Shown here piece after piece: positions 1 to 5,892 of a stretch of DNA of 6,590 bases. The translations under genes were made by a program, and so were the position numbers. Below the pieces are notes generated by a model. That model made no database searches and was not told where the DNA came from. It was given only the letters and a program-made list of their open reading frames with translations. Source of the stretch: an uncultured Collinsella sp. (GTDB lineage: Bacteria; Actinomycetota; Coriobacteriia; Coriobacteriales; Coriobacteriaceae); the NCBI GenBank assembly GCA_900550205.1, contig URRJ01000102.1, forward strand, positions 1-6,590, given 5' to 3'. Numbering within the stretch: the stretch's first letter is position 1; each line of letters starts with the position of its first letter.

Positions 1-538
1 CCGCCACGCCGCGGCCGTCAGCAATACCGCCGGCAGCCACGACGGGGATATCGACCGCGTCGACAACCTGCGGAACGAGCGCCATCGTCGAGGTCTCGCC
101 AATATGGCCGCCCGATTCGGTGCCCTCGGCAACAACCGCCGTGGCCCCACGTCGCGCCACGAGGCGCGCCAGCGCCACCGAGGCAACGACCGGGATGACC
201 TTGATGCCCGCCTCGTTCCATGCCTTCATGTACTTGGTGGGATTGCCGGCACCCGTCACGACGACCGGCACCCGCTCGTCAATCACAACCTGTGCAACCT
301 CGTCGGCAAACGGGCTCATGAGCATGACGTTCACGCCAAAGGGCTTATCCGTCCTGGCGCGCAGCTCGTGAATCTGGTCGCGCAGCCAGTTGGCGTCGGC
401 GTTCATGGCCGCGATAATCCCCAAGCCGCCCGCCTCGGATACTGCGGACGCCAATGAGGCGTCGGCAATCCAGGCCATACCGCCCTGGAACACGGGCTTT
501 TCGATGCCGAGCAGATCGCAGAGAGGAGTCTTGAGCAT
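1..538 (-). CDS. fabK: Enoyl-ACP reductase II (FMN-dependent), N-terminal 179 residues, cut by window edge
   Basis: FabK reduces trans-2-enoyl-ACP to acyl-ACP with NAD(P)H through FMN, the last step of each elongation cycle of cytosolic type II fatty-acid synthesis. Reading leftward from ATG at 538, the protein begins MLKTPLCDLLGIEKPVFQGG. It shows the nitronate-monooxygenase/FabK TIM-barrel signatures: FQGGMAWIA (about 17-25), EAGGLGIIAA (35-44), PFGVN (66-70), GTESGGHIGE (139-148, with His145 at the position proposed as catalytic in pneumococcal FabK) and the glycine-rich phosphate-binding stretch AAGGIADGRG (168-177). The family is about 310-325 residues, so slightly more than half is present and the C-terminus lies left of base 1. 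The start is set by GGAGAA (545-550) inside the end of acpP, with only 2 bases between the acpP stop and this ATG, which implies translational coupling. Identification is firm; this is not FabI, which is a Rossmann-fold SDR protein. Confidence 0.95.
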   Translation of the reverse strand, partial: MLKTPLCDLLGIEKPVFQGGMAWIADASLASAVSEAGGLGIIAAMNADANWLRDQIHELRARTDKPFGVNVMLMSPFADEVAQVVIDERVPVVVTGAGNPTKYMKAWNEAGIKVIPVVASVALARLVARRGATAVVAEGTESGGHIGETSTMALVPQVVDAVDIPVVAAGGIADGRGVA

Positions 539-540
539 CT

Positions 541-777
541 CTACTTCTCCAATGCCGCCTCGACCGTATCGGCGAACTCGCCGACCGTCTTGGGGTTCTC
601 CTCGGTATCGAGCTGGATGCCAAACTCGTCCTCGACGGCGACGAGGATCTCGACGGTGCCCAGACTGTCGAGACCAATCTCCTCGAGCGTGGACTCGGGC
701 TTCATCTCGACGTCGTCAAGGCCAGCGGTCTCGCGGATAACGTCGCAAACGCGCTCGAAGGTCTTCTGATCTGCCAT
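541..777 (-). CDS. acpP: Acyl carrier protein, 78 aa
   Basis: ACP carries growing acyl chains as thioesters on a 4'-phosphopantetheine arm between the Fab enzymes in the cytosol. The protein is small and acidic, of normal family length, and has the four-helix ACP pattern. The attachment site is the DSL motif in EEIGLDSLGTVEI, with Ser38 as the modified residue. The surrounding acidic helix II (VEILVAVEDEFGIQL) is the surface that partner enzymes recognise. The ATG at 777 follows AAGGAGA (784-790) at normal spacing. It lies 52 bases after the fabH stop and 2 bases before fabK, so the three genes look like one transcript. The residue before DSL is Leu (GLDSL) where many ACPs have Ala or Ala-like residues (GADSL), a minor variation. 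A carrier protein of another pathway is possible on sequence alone, but the fab context makes fatty-acid ACP the best reading. Confidence 0.96.
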   Translation of the reverse strand: MADQKTFERVCDVIRETAGLDDVEMKPESTLEEIGLDSLGTVEILVAVEDEFGIQLDTEENPKTVGEFADTVEAALEK

Positions 778-829
778 GGTAGTTCTCCTTTGTTTGTGCC
801 CTAGGGGCGTTTTTATTTCCTATGTGCGA

Positions 830-1789
830 CTACTTCCAACGAAGCAGATAGCCACCTATATCCAGGCCGGCGCCAAATCCAACGAGGGCGATAGTGTCGC
901 CCGCATTCAGTGCGTCGGTGTGTGCCAGCCGGTCAAGCGCAAAGGGAATGCAGGCGCTCGAAATGTTGCCAGTCTCGCGCAGCGTTCGAACCACGCGCTC
1001 GTCTGGCACGCCGAGTCGCTTGACCGCCTGACTCAGGATTCGCTCGTTAGCCTGATGGAATACAAAATGATCGATGTCTTCGACCGAAATGCCCGCATCG
1101 CTCGCAAGCTTATGGACCGTGTCGCAGATGGCGTTGACGCCGAACTTGAACACGCGGCGGCCATTCATGGACAGCACGCTCTCGCTATCTGCGGAAGCCT
1201 TAAACGGCGAGGTGCCGACCAGACCGGGAACGCGCAAGGTCTCGACGTCGGGCGCCGTCGAAAGCTCAACGGCAAGGGGACTGTCTCCCCCAGCCTCAAT
1301 CACTGCGGCGCCTGCCCCATCGCCAAAGAGCACGCAGGTGGCGCGGTCGGTCCAGTCGAGCGCGCGCGTCATCTGCTCGGCAGCAACGACAAGCACGCGT
1401 TCGGCACGGCCGCGGGCGATATAGCCCTCGGCGACATCGAGCGCAAATACGAAGCCGGCGCAGGCCGCCGAGACATCGAAGGCAGGGCACGTCGCGCACA
1501 GTCGCTCTGCAACGGCACACGCCTCGGCGGGAACAAGGTGGTCACCCGTCGTCGTCGAGCAGACGATCAGATCCAGCTGGCTCGCATCGATTCCGGACAC
1601 CTGGAGTGCCCGCTCGCTCGCCGCTACCGCAAGGTCATCAAGTGACTCGGTGGTGCAGACGTGGCGGCTCTTGATACCGGTACGGGTAAAAATCCACTCA
1701 TCCGAGGTATCGAGGAACTCAGACAGCTCGTCATTGGAAACACTGCGCTTAGGAAGCGCCGAGCCTGTTCCAAGAATCGTGAAACCCAT
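830..1789 (-). CDS. fabH: 3-oxoacyl-ACP synthase III (KAS III), 319 aa
   Basis: FabH starts fatty-acid chains by condensing an acyl-CoA primer with malonyl-ACP; its primer choice helps set straight versus branched chains. The length is typical for the family. The thiolase-fold catalytic triad is visible: Cys110 in DVSAACAGF, His245 in FHQANERI, and Asn275 in ETGNISSAC. Other family signatures are DEWIFTRTGIKSRH (about 30-43), LFGDGAGAAV (154-163) and the C-terminal GFGAGLDIGG (304-313). The Asn motif reads GNISSA rather than the commoner GNTSAA, a conservative change. The ORF is open upstream to an ATG at 1846, but the chosen ATG at 1789 is preceded by a strong AAAGGAGG (1797-1804) at 6-7 bases, and the protein then begins MGFTILGTGSALP as FabH proteins do. 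The extra 19 codons would run through the putative operator, so they are rejected. It is the first gene of the fab operon and is divergent from birA. Confidence 0.95.
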   Translation of the reverse strand: MGFTILGTGSALPKRSVSNDELSEFLDTSDEWIFTRTGIKSRHVCTTESLDDLAVAASERALQVSGIDASQLDLIVCSTTTGDHLVPAEACAVAERLCATCPAFDVSAACAGFVFALDVAEGYIARGRAERVLVVAAEQMTRALDWTDRATCVLFGDGAGAAVIEAGGDSPLAVELSTAPDVETLRVPGLVGTSPFKASADSESVLSMNGRRVFKFGVNAICDTVHKLASDAGISVEDIDHFVFHQANERILSQAVKRLGVPDERVVRTLRETGNISSACIPFALDRLAHTDALNAGDTIALVGFGAGLDIGGYLLRWK

Positions 1790-1805
1790 CACTAACCTCC
1801 TTTGA

Positions 1806-1824
1806 GTTGTTGACGTGTTTACAT
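1806..1824. promoter_or_regulatory. Putative operator, copy A (fabH-proximal)
   Basis: GTTGTTGACGTGTTTACAT on the plus strand. It is repeated with a single mismatch at 1854-1872, 48 bp away in the same orientation. Within each copy there is an imperfect inverted repeat around a central GT (TTGTTGAC / GTTTACAT), the shape expected for a dimeric repressor site. This copy lies just upstream of the fabH Shine-Dalgarno, where bound protein would block transcription or elongation into fabH. The binding protein is not identifiable from the window. The site does not match the FapR or FabT consensus as I recall them, and the half-site spacing is far too short for a classical BirA operator. Confidence 0.5.
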
Positions 1825-1834
1825 CGACTGAGAG

Positions 1835-1864
1835 AGGATAGCGCATTTCAGACGTTGTTGACGT
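1835..1864 (-). promoter_or_regulatory. Weak candidate fabH promoter
   Basis: On the minus strand TATCCT (1840-1835) resembles a -10 box and is identical to the -10 of the rpsL promoter in this window. The best hexamer at 18 bp spacing upstream is only ACGTCA (1864-1859), a poor -35 that overlaps operator copy B. Transcription would start near 1828, leaving a 5' leader of about 40 bases that includes operator copy A. The placement between two operator copies fits regulation, but the promoter call rests on one hexamer. Confidence 0.3.
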
Positions 1865-1872
1865 GTTAACAT
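1854..1872. promoter_or_regulatory. Putative operator, copy B (birA-proximal)
   Basis: GTTGTTGACGTGTTAACAT, matching copy A at 18 of 19 positions. The inverted repeat is better here: TTGTTGAC against ATGTTAAC matches at 6 of 8 positions around a central GT. It overlaps the -35 area of the candidate fabH promoter. Its TTGACG (1858-1863) could also act as a -35 for birA, although the hexamer 17 bp downstream (CCAAAT) is a poor -10. A protein bound here could control both divergent genes. Confidence 0.5.
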
Positions 1873-1965
1873 TAAATTGGCCAAATGCGACAAAGGCTTC
1901 ACATTGTGTCTGTCTCTCGACACCATTGCGTTATTCACTTATCCATTAAGGAGGTAGCAGCCGTT

Positions 1966-2742
1966 ATGGATGCCAAATTAACGATAGTCGACGTAACCGG
2001 ATCGACCAACGATGACCTGCTCGAAGCAGGGAAACAGGGAGCGCCGCACGGCACAGGACTTGCCGCACGGGCTCAGACAGCAGGACGCGGTCGGCGCGGC
2101 CACAAATGGGATTCAACCGCTGGTAACCTATTGCTTTCGATTGTCCTGCGTCCATGCGTTAATCCTGCAAAGTACTCTGGTCTTGCTGCCGTCAGCGGCC
2201 TAGCAGTGCTCGAGGCGCTCGAAAAGCAGGGCCTTGCAAACGAGATTGGCCTTAAATGGCCCAACGACCTGGTCGCGCGAGGACATAAGCTTGGCGGCAT
2301 CTTAGTCGAGGCGGCTCGTGACAACGAGGGCAGGCCCTTCGCCGTCTGCGGCATTGGCGTCAACGTGAACTATGTGCCCTCGGAGGTTCCCGATGGCGGC
2401 CTGCCGGCAATCGGTCTCTCGGATCTCAACGAGAACGTTCCCGCCGTCGATGTGTTACTCAAAGAGGTCTATCACACCGTCGTAAACGCCGTGGACACGT
2501 GGGCGGATTTGCTCAATGCCATGGAAGAAGACGCCGGACCGCTCGCGCCCGTCCACAGCGAATATATCGCTCACCTCAATTGGATTGGGGAGCACGTTAT
2601 CGCCCGCTCCCCCGCTGGGGACGAGCTGGCACGCGGCATCTTTAAAACCGCCGATGACTTTGGTCGAGCGTGCATCGAGACGGAAGGCGACTTACGATCC
2701 TTCCATTTTGAGGAGGCATCGCTGCGCCCTTTGAGCGAATAG
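1966..2742 (+). CDS. birA: Biotin--[acetyl-CoA-carboxylase] ligase, monofunctional, 258 aa
   Basis: The enzyme activates biotin with ATP to biotinyl-AMP and attaches it to a lysine of the biotin carrier protein, typically of acetyl-CoA carboxylase. Visible family motifs are GSTNDDLLE (12-20), the adenylate-binding loop TAGRGRRGHKW (38-48), KWPNDL (97-102), KLGGILVE (108-115) and GIGVNVN (129-135). A C-terminal SH3-like domain covers about 205-258. There is no N-terminal winged-helix domain, so unlike E. coli or Bacillus BirA it should not act as the biotin-operon repressor. The ORF is open back to 1885, but the start is placed at 1966: AAGGAGG (1948-1954) precedes it, somewhat far at 11 bases, and the homologous region begins here. 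The 27 upstream codons show no domain. Codon use is looser than in the neighbouring ribosomal genes, with more A/T-ending codons. It is divergent from fabH and convergent with rpsJ. Confidence 0.93.
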   Translation: MDAKLTIVDVTGSTNDDLLEAGKQGAPHGTGLAARAQTAGRGRRGHKWDSTAGNLLLSIVLRPCVNPAKYSGLAAVSGLAVLEALEKQGLANEIGLKWPNDLVARGHKLGGILVEAARDNEGRPFAVCGIGVNVNYVPSEVPDGGLPAIGLSDLNENVPAVDVLLKEVYHTVVNAVDTWADLLNAMEEDAGPLAPVHSEYIAHLNWIGEHVIARSPAGDELARGIFKTADDFGRACIETEGDLRSFHFEEASLRPLSE

Positions 2743-2803
2743 GGCGCTGCAGCCACCTACTCGGCAGCAATGCCCGGCAGTCCAAACCATTATTCAAAAC
2801 AAA

Positions 2804-2836
2804 AGAGCCCCGCTACCAACATGGCAGCGGGGCTCT
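2804..2836 (-). terminator. Intrinsic terminator of the rpsL-rpsG-fusA-rpsJ operon
   Basis: An 11-bp perfect stem pairs 2804-2814 (AGAGCCCCGCT) with 2826-2836, with an 11-base loop. Read leftward it begins 21 bases past the rpsJ stop and is followed by TTTTGTTTTG, a classical U-tract. Read rightward it has no U-tract, so it serves mainly the ribosomal operon. It may still slow read-through from birA, which ends 61 bases before it. No other terminator for birA is visible between the two genes. Confidence 0.88.
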
Positions 2837-2857
2837 GTAAGCTATGAGCGATATCGC

Positions 2858-3166
2858 TTAGAGCTTGATGTCGATGTCGACGCCAGCGGGGAGGTCGAGA
2901 CGCATGAGCGAATCAACGGTGCCCGAGGTGGGGTCGAGGATGTCGATGAGGCGCTTGTGGGTGCGCATCTCGAACTGCTCACGGGAGTCCTTGTTCACAT
3001 GCGGCGAGCGGATAACCGTGTACAGGTTGCGCTCGGTGGGCAGGGGGACAGGACCGGAAACGCGAGCGCCGGTCTTCTGAGCGGTCTCGACGATGAGCTT
3101 CGCGGACTGATCGACGACCTCGTGATCATAGCCCTTGAGGCGAATGCGGATCTTCTGGGTAGCCAA
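2858..3166 (-). CDS. rpsJ: 30S ribosomal protein S10, 102 aa, TTG start
   Basis: S10 is a component of the 30S head and, as NusE, also joins NusB in transcription antitermination. The protein is full length (102 aa) and matches S10 throughout: ATQKIRIRLKGYDHEVVD at the N-terminus, GPVPLPTERNLYTVIRSPHVNKDS (about 38-61) forming the long extended loop, and FEMRTHKRLIDI (65-76). The start codon is TTG at 3166: GGAGG (3173-3177) sits 6 bases upstream and the conserved ATQKIRIRLK follows directly, with no suitable ATG. It is the last gene of this operon, 60 bases after fusA. S10 normally heads the S10 operon (followed by rplC), but here a terminator and convergent birA follow. The fusA-rpsJ gap holds a hairpin at 3185-3201. 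Confidence 0.97.
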   Translation of the reverse strand: MATQKIRIRLKGYDHEVVDQSAKLIVETAQKTGARVSGPVPLPTERNLYTVIRSPHVNKDSREQFEMRTHKRLIDILDPTSGTVDSLMRLDLPAGVDIDIKL

Positions 3167-3184
3167 CTTAAACCTCCAAAGAGT

Positions 3185-3201
3185 GCGAGAGATGTTCTCG
3201 C
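3185..3201 (-). other. Hairpin just upstream of the rpsJ ribosome-binding site
   Basis: A perfect 6-bp stem (GCGAGA, 5-base loop, TCTCGC) in the 60-base fusA-rpsJ gap. In the mRNA it ends 7 bases before the rpsJ GGAGG. No U-tract follows, so it is not a terminator. It could tune rpsJ translation, protect the 5' end after cleavage, or be incidental. Confidence 0.5.
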
Positions 3202-3226
3202 GGATTACGTAACAGGGAGCTCGAAC

Positions 3227-5326
3227 TTAGGCGTTCTTGCTCATGACCTCGTCCACGATGGACTTGGGCGCGGGCTCATAAGAGTCGAACTGCATCGTGT
3301 AGGATGCACGGCCCTGGGTCTGGGAGCGAAGGTCGGTAGCGTAACCGAACATCTCGCCCAGCGGCACCTTGGCACGGATGAGCTTGCTGTTCTTGCGATC
3401 CTCCATGCCCTCGATCTTGCCGCGACGACCGGAGAGGTTGCCCATAACGTCGCCCATGTACTGCTCGGGGGTCTCGACCTCGACAGCCATAATCGGCTCG
3501 AGCAGCTGCGGATCGGACTTCTTGAGGGCGTCCTTGATAGCCATGGAACCGGCGATCTTGAAGGCGGCCTCGGAGGAGTCGACCTCGTGGTAAGAACCGT
3601 CGAACAGGGTGACCTTAACGTCGAGGACCGGGAAGCCGGCGATAACACCGGTGTTCAGGGCCTCCTGGATGCCCTTATCGATGGACGGGATGTACTCCTT
3701 GGGCACGACGCCGCCGACGATAGCGTTGACAAACTCGTAGCCGAAGCCCTCCTCCATCTTCTCGAGCTTGATGACGGCGTGGCCGTACTGACCGCGACCG
3801 CCGGACTGACGGACGAACTTGCCCTCAGCCTTCTCGACGTCGTGACCAGCGGTCTCGCGGTAGGCAACCTGGGGCTTACCGACGTTAGCGTCAACCTTGA
3901 ACTCGCGGAGCAGACGGTCGACGATGATCTCGAGGTGCAGCTCGCCCATGCCGGCGATGATGGTCTGGCCAGTCTCGTGGTTGGTGGACACCTGGAAGGT
4001 CGGGTCCTCCTCGGCGAGCTTGGTCAGAGCCAGGGACATCTTGTCCTGCTCGGCCTTGGTCTTGGGCTCGATGGCAACGTCGATAACGGGCTTGGCGAAC
4101 TCGATCTTCTCGAGGACGATCTCCTTGCCCTCTTCGCACAGGGTGTCACCGGTGGTGGAGTTCTTGAAGCCGACGCAAGCGACGATGTCGCCGGCGGCAG
4201 CGTCGTCACGGTCGATACGCTCGGCGGCGTTCATCTCGAGGATGCGGCCGAGGCGCTCACGCTGACCGTTGGAAGCGTTGATCACGTAGGAGCCGGACTC
4301 GGCACGGCCGGAGTAAACGCGGACGTAGGTGAGCTTACCGACGAACGGGTCGGTCATGATCTTGAAGACCAGGCCGGAGAAGGGCTCGTCGAAGGAAGGA
4401 TGACGCTCGATCTCCTCGCCGGTGTCCGGATCGGTACCGGTGACGGCCTCAACGTCGAGCGGGCTGGGCAGGTAGTCGACGACAGCGTCGAGCAGCTCCT
4501 GGACGCCCTTGTTCTTGTAGGCGGAGCCCACGAAGACGAGGTTGAGCTCGTTGGCCAGAACACCCTTGCGCAGAGCAGCCTTGAGCTCCTCGACGGTGAA
4601 GTCCTCCTCCATGAGGATCTTCTCCATGAGCTCGTCGTCAAAGCTGGCAGCAGCGTCGAGGAGCTCCTCGCGCTTGGTGGCAGCGATGTCAGCGAACTCA
4701 GCCGGGATCTCGTCCATCGGCTCGGGGTAGGTCATGCCCTTGTCGTCGGCCTTGAAGTCCCAAGCAGTCATGGTGACCAGGTCGATGACGCCCCAGAAGT
4801 TGTCCTCGGCGCCCATCGGGACCTGAGCGGCCACGGCGTTGGCGTCGAGACGATCCTTCATGGTCTCGATAGCGTTGAAGAAGTCAGCGCCCACGCGGTC
4901 ATACTTGTTGATGAAGGCGATACGGGGGACGTTGAAGGTAGAAGCCTGACGCCAAACGGTCTCAGACTGGGGCTGAACGCCGGCAACGGCATCGAAGACG
5001 GCGACAGCGCCATCGAGGACGCGCAGGCAGCGCTCGACCTCAGCGGTGAAGTCAACGTGGCCCGGGGTGTCGATGATCTGGATGCGGTAGTCCTTACCGT
5101 CCTTGTTCCAGAAGCACGTGGTAGCAGCGGAGGTAATGGTTACGCCGCGCTCCTGCTCCTGAACCATCCAGTCCATGGTGGCAGCGCCCTCATGGACCTC
5201 ACCGATCTTGTGGGTCTTACCGGTGTAGTAAAGAATACGCTCGGTCGTGGTGGTCTTACCAGCATCGATGTGGGCCATGATGCCGATGTTACGGGTATCG
5301 GAAAGCTTGTACTTAGGCTTAGCCAT
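3227..5326 (-). CDS. fusA: Translation elongation factor G, 699 aa
   Basis: EF-G is the GTPase that drives translocation of tRNA and mRNA and, with RRF, splits post-termination ribosomes. Length and order are canonical. The G domain has P-loop AHIDAGKT (18-25), switch I RGVTI (60-64), DTPGH (86-90), NKYD (140-143) and GSAYKNKG (267-274, G5). Domain II starts near 305 and domains III-V follow to the end. Domain IV includes GGRGQYGHAVIKLE and domain V has SGRRGKIEGM and MFGYATDLRSQTQGRASY. The G4 motif is NKYD instead of the usual NKMD; it still fits NKxD and GTP specificity should be kept. The ATG at 5326 follows AAGGA about 19 bases after the rpsG stop. Codon use is strongly biased, as expected for a highly expressed gene. 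The full canonical motif set argues for the main EF-G rather than a paralogue such as EF-G2 or a TetM-type protein. Confidence 0.98.
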   Translation of the reverse strand: MAKPKYKLSDTRNIGIMAHIDAGKTTTTERILYYTGKTHKIGEVHEGAATMDWMVQEQERGVTITSAATTCFWNKDGKDYRIQIIDTPGHVDFTAEVERCLRVLDGAVAVFDAVAGVQPQSETVWRQASTFNVPRIAFINKYDRVGADFFNAIETMKDRLDANAVAAQVPMGAEDNFWGVIDLVTMTAWDFKADDKGMTYPEPMDEIPAEFADIAATKREELLDAAASFDDELMEKILMEEDFTVEELKAALRKGVLANELNLVFVGSAYKNKGVQELLDAVVDYLPSPLDVEAVTGTDPDTGEEIERHPSFDEPFSGLVFKIMTDPFVGKLTYVRVYSGRAESGSYVINASNGQRERLGRILEMNAAERIDRDDAAAGDIVACVGFKNSTTGDTLCEEGKEIVLEKIEFAKPVIDVAIEPKTKAEQDKMSLALTKLAEEDPTFQVSTNHETGQTIIAGMGELHLEIIVDRLLREFKVDANVGKPQVAYRETAGHDVEKAEGKFVRQSGGRGQYGHAVIKLEKMEEGFGYEFVNAIVGGVVPKEYIPSIDKGIQEALNTGVIAGFPVLDVKVTLFDGSYHEVDSSEAAFKIAGSMAIKDALKKSDPQLLEPIMAVEVETPEQYMGDVMGNLSGRRGKIEGMEDRKNSKLIRAKVPLGEMFGYATDLRSQTQGRASYTMQFDSYEPAPKSIVDEVMSKNA

Positions 5327-5345
5327 GTTAGTTCCTTACCTTAAC

Positions 5346-5819
5346 TTACCAACGATAGTGAGAGAACGCGCGGTTGGCCTCGGCCATCTTGAAGACGTCC
5401 TCACGCTTCTTGACGGAAGCGCCCAGGCCGTTGGAAGCGTCGAGGATCTCGTTGGCGAGACGCTCGGCCATGGTCTTCTCCTTGCGAGCGCGGGAGAAGT
5501 TGACGATCCAGCGGATGCCCAGAGCGGTGGAACGACGGGAGTTGACCTCCATCGGGACCTGATAGGTAGCGCCACCGACACGCTTGGGCTTAACCTCGAG
5601 CGTGGGCTTGACGTTGTCCATAGCCTTCTTGAAGGTAGCGAGAGCGTCGCCACCCTCGGACTTCTCGGCAACGATCTCGAAAGCGGTGTAAACGATGCGC
5701 TCAGCGGTGGCCTTCTTGCCGTCAAGAAGGACCTTGTTGATGAGCTGAGTCACCAGGCGGTTGTTGTAAACGGCGTCAGGCTGAACCTCACGACGATTAG
5801 CTGCTGCACGACGCGGCAT
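5346..5819 (-). CDS. rpsG: 30S ribosomal protein S7, 157 aa
   Basis: S7 binds the 3' major domain of 16S rRNA, starts assembly of the 30S head and lines the E-site exit. The protein has standard length and family sequence: MPRRAAANRREVQPDAVYNN, LINKVLLDGKKATAERIVY (about 26-44), GGATYQVPMEV (82-92), NSRRSTALGIRWIV (93-106), and C-terminal KKREDVFKMAEANRAFSHYRW. The ATG at 5819 has AAGGAG about 8 bases upstream. It lies 73 bases after rpsL and 19 before fusA. In E. coli, S7 is the translational repressor of its own operon, binding between the S12 and S7 genes; the hairpin at 5842-5867 sits in exactly that gap, but its resemblance to the S7 target is not shown. Confidence 0.98.
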   Translation of the reverse strand: MPRRAAANRREVQPDAVYNNRLVTQLINKVLLDGKKATAERIVYTAFEIVAEKSEGGDALATFKKAMDNVKPTLEVKPKRVGGATYQVPMEVNSRRSTALGIRWIVNFSRARKEKTMAERLANEILDASNGLGASVKKREDVFKMAEANRAFSHYRW

Positions 5820-5841
5820 GTGAAATCTCCTTAAGTGTCTA

Positions 5842-5867
5842 CCGTGCGGCGCTTAGGCGGCACACGG
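5842..5867 (-). other. Stem-loop in the rpsL-rpsG gap, possible S7 feedback element
   Basis: In the minus-strand mRNA a 7-bp stem (CCGTGTG / CGCACGG, one G-U) is followed by a C-C mismatch and a further 3-bp stem (CGC / GCG) with a CTAA loop. It ends 22 bases before the rpsG start and close to its Shine-Dalgarno. No U-tract follows, so it is not a terminator. By analogy with the E. coli str operon it may bind S7; that is inference from position only. Confidence 0.5.
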
Positions 5868-5892
5868 CGAAAGTATCAAAACGTTATCTGGC

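Noticed and set aside
798..818. Terminator-like hairpin GCCC-TAG-GGGC followed on the plus strand by GTTTTTATTT, between fabH and acpP
   Set aside because: The stem is only 4 strong base pairs and no plus-strand gene needs ending there; on the minus strand it has no U-tract and would interrupt the fab operon.
776..1645. A 289-codon plus-strand open frame antisense to fabH
   Set aside because: It lies opposite a complete FabH with an intact catalytic triad and has no recognisable domain.
1790..1846. A 19-codon N-terminal extension of FabH to ATG 1846
   Set aside because: It has no good ribosome-binding site and would overlap operator copy A; the ATG at 1789 has AAAGGAGG and gives the normal N-terminus.
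1854..1872. Reading the repeats as a BirA/biotin operator
   Set aside because: Classical BirA operators have half-sites separated by about 14-16 bp and need an HTH-bearing BirA; here the half-sites are 2 bp apart and this BirA has no HTH.
1885..1965. A 27-codon upstream extension of BirA, considered as a remnant DNA-binding domain
   Set aside because: It is too short for a winged helix, shows no helix-turn-helix pattern, and AAGGAGG lies inside it just before ATG 1966.
2847..2858. Perfect 12-bp palindrome AGCGATATCGCT at the rpsJ stop
   Set aside because: It overlaps the stop codon, has no loop suitable for an RNA hairpin, and a 12-bp palindrome without a second copy is weak evidence.
2957..5344. 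A 795-codon plus-strand open frame antisense to fusA and part of rpsJ
   Set aside because: Its product is a low-complexity Leu/Val/Asp/Gly-rich string mirroring the codon bias of fusA; it has no family features, and fusA on the other strand is unequivocal.
5247..5834. A 195-codon plus-strand frame opposite rpsG
   Set aside because: It is the reverse shadow of S7 and the start of EF-G, with no family match.
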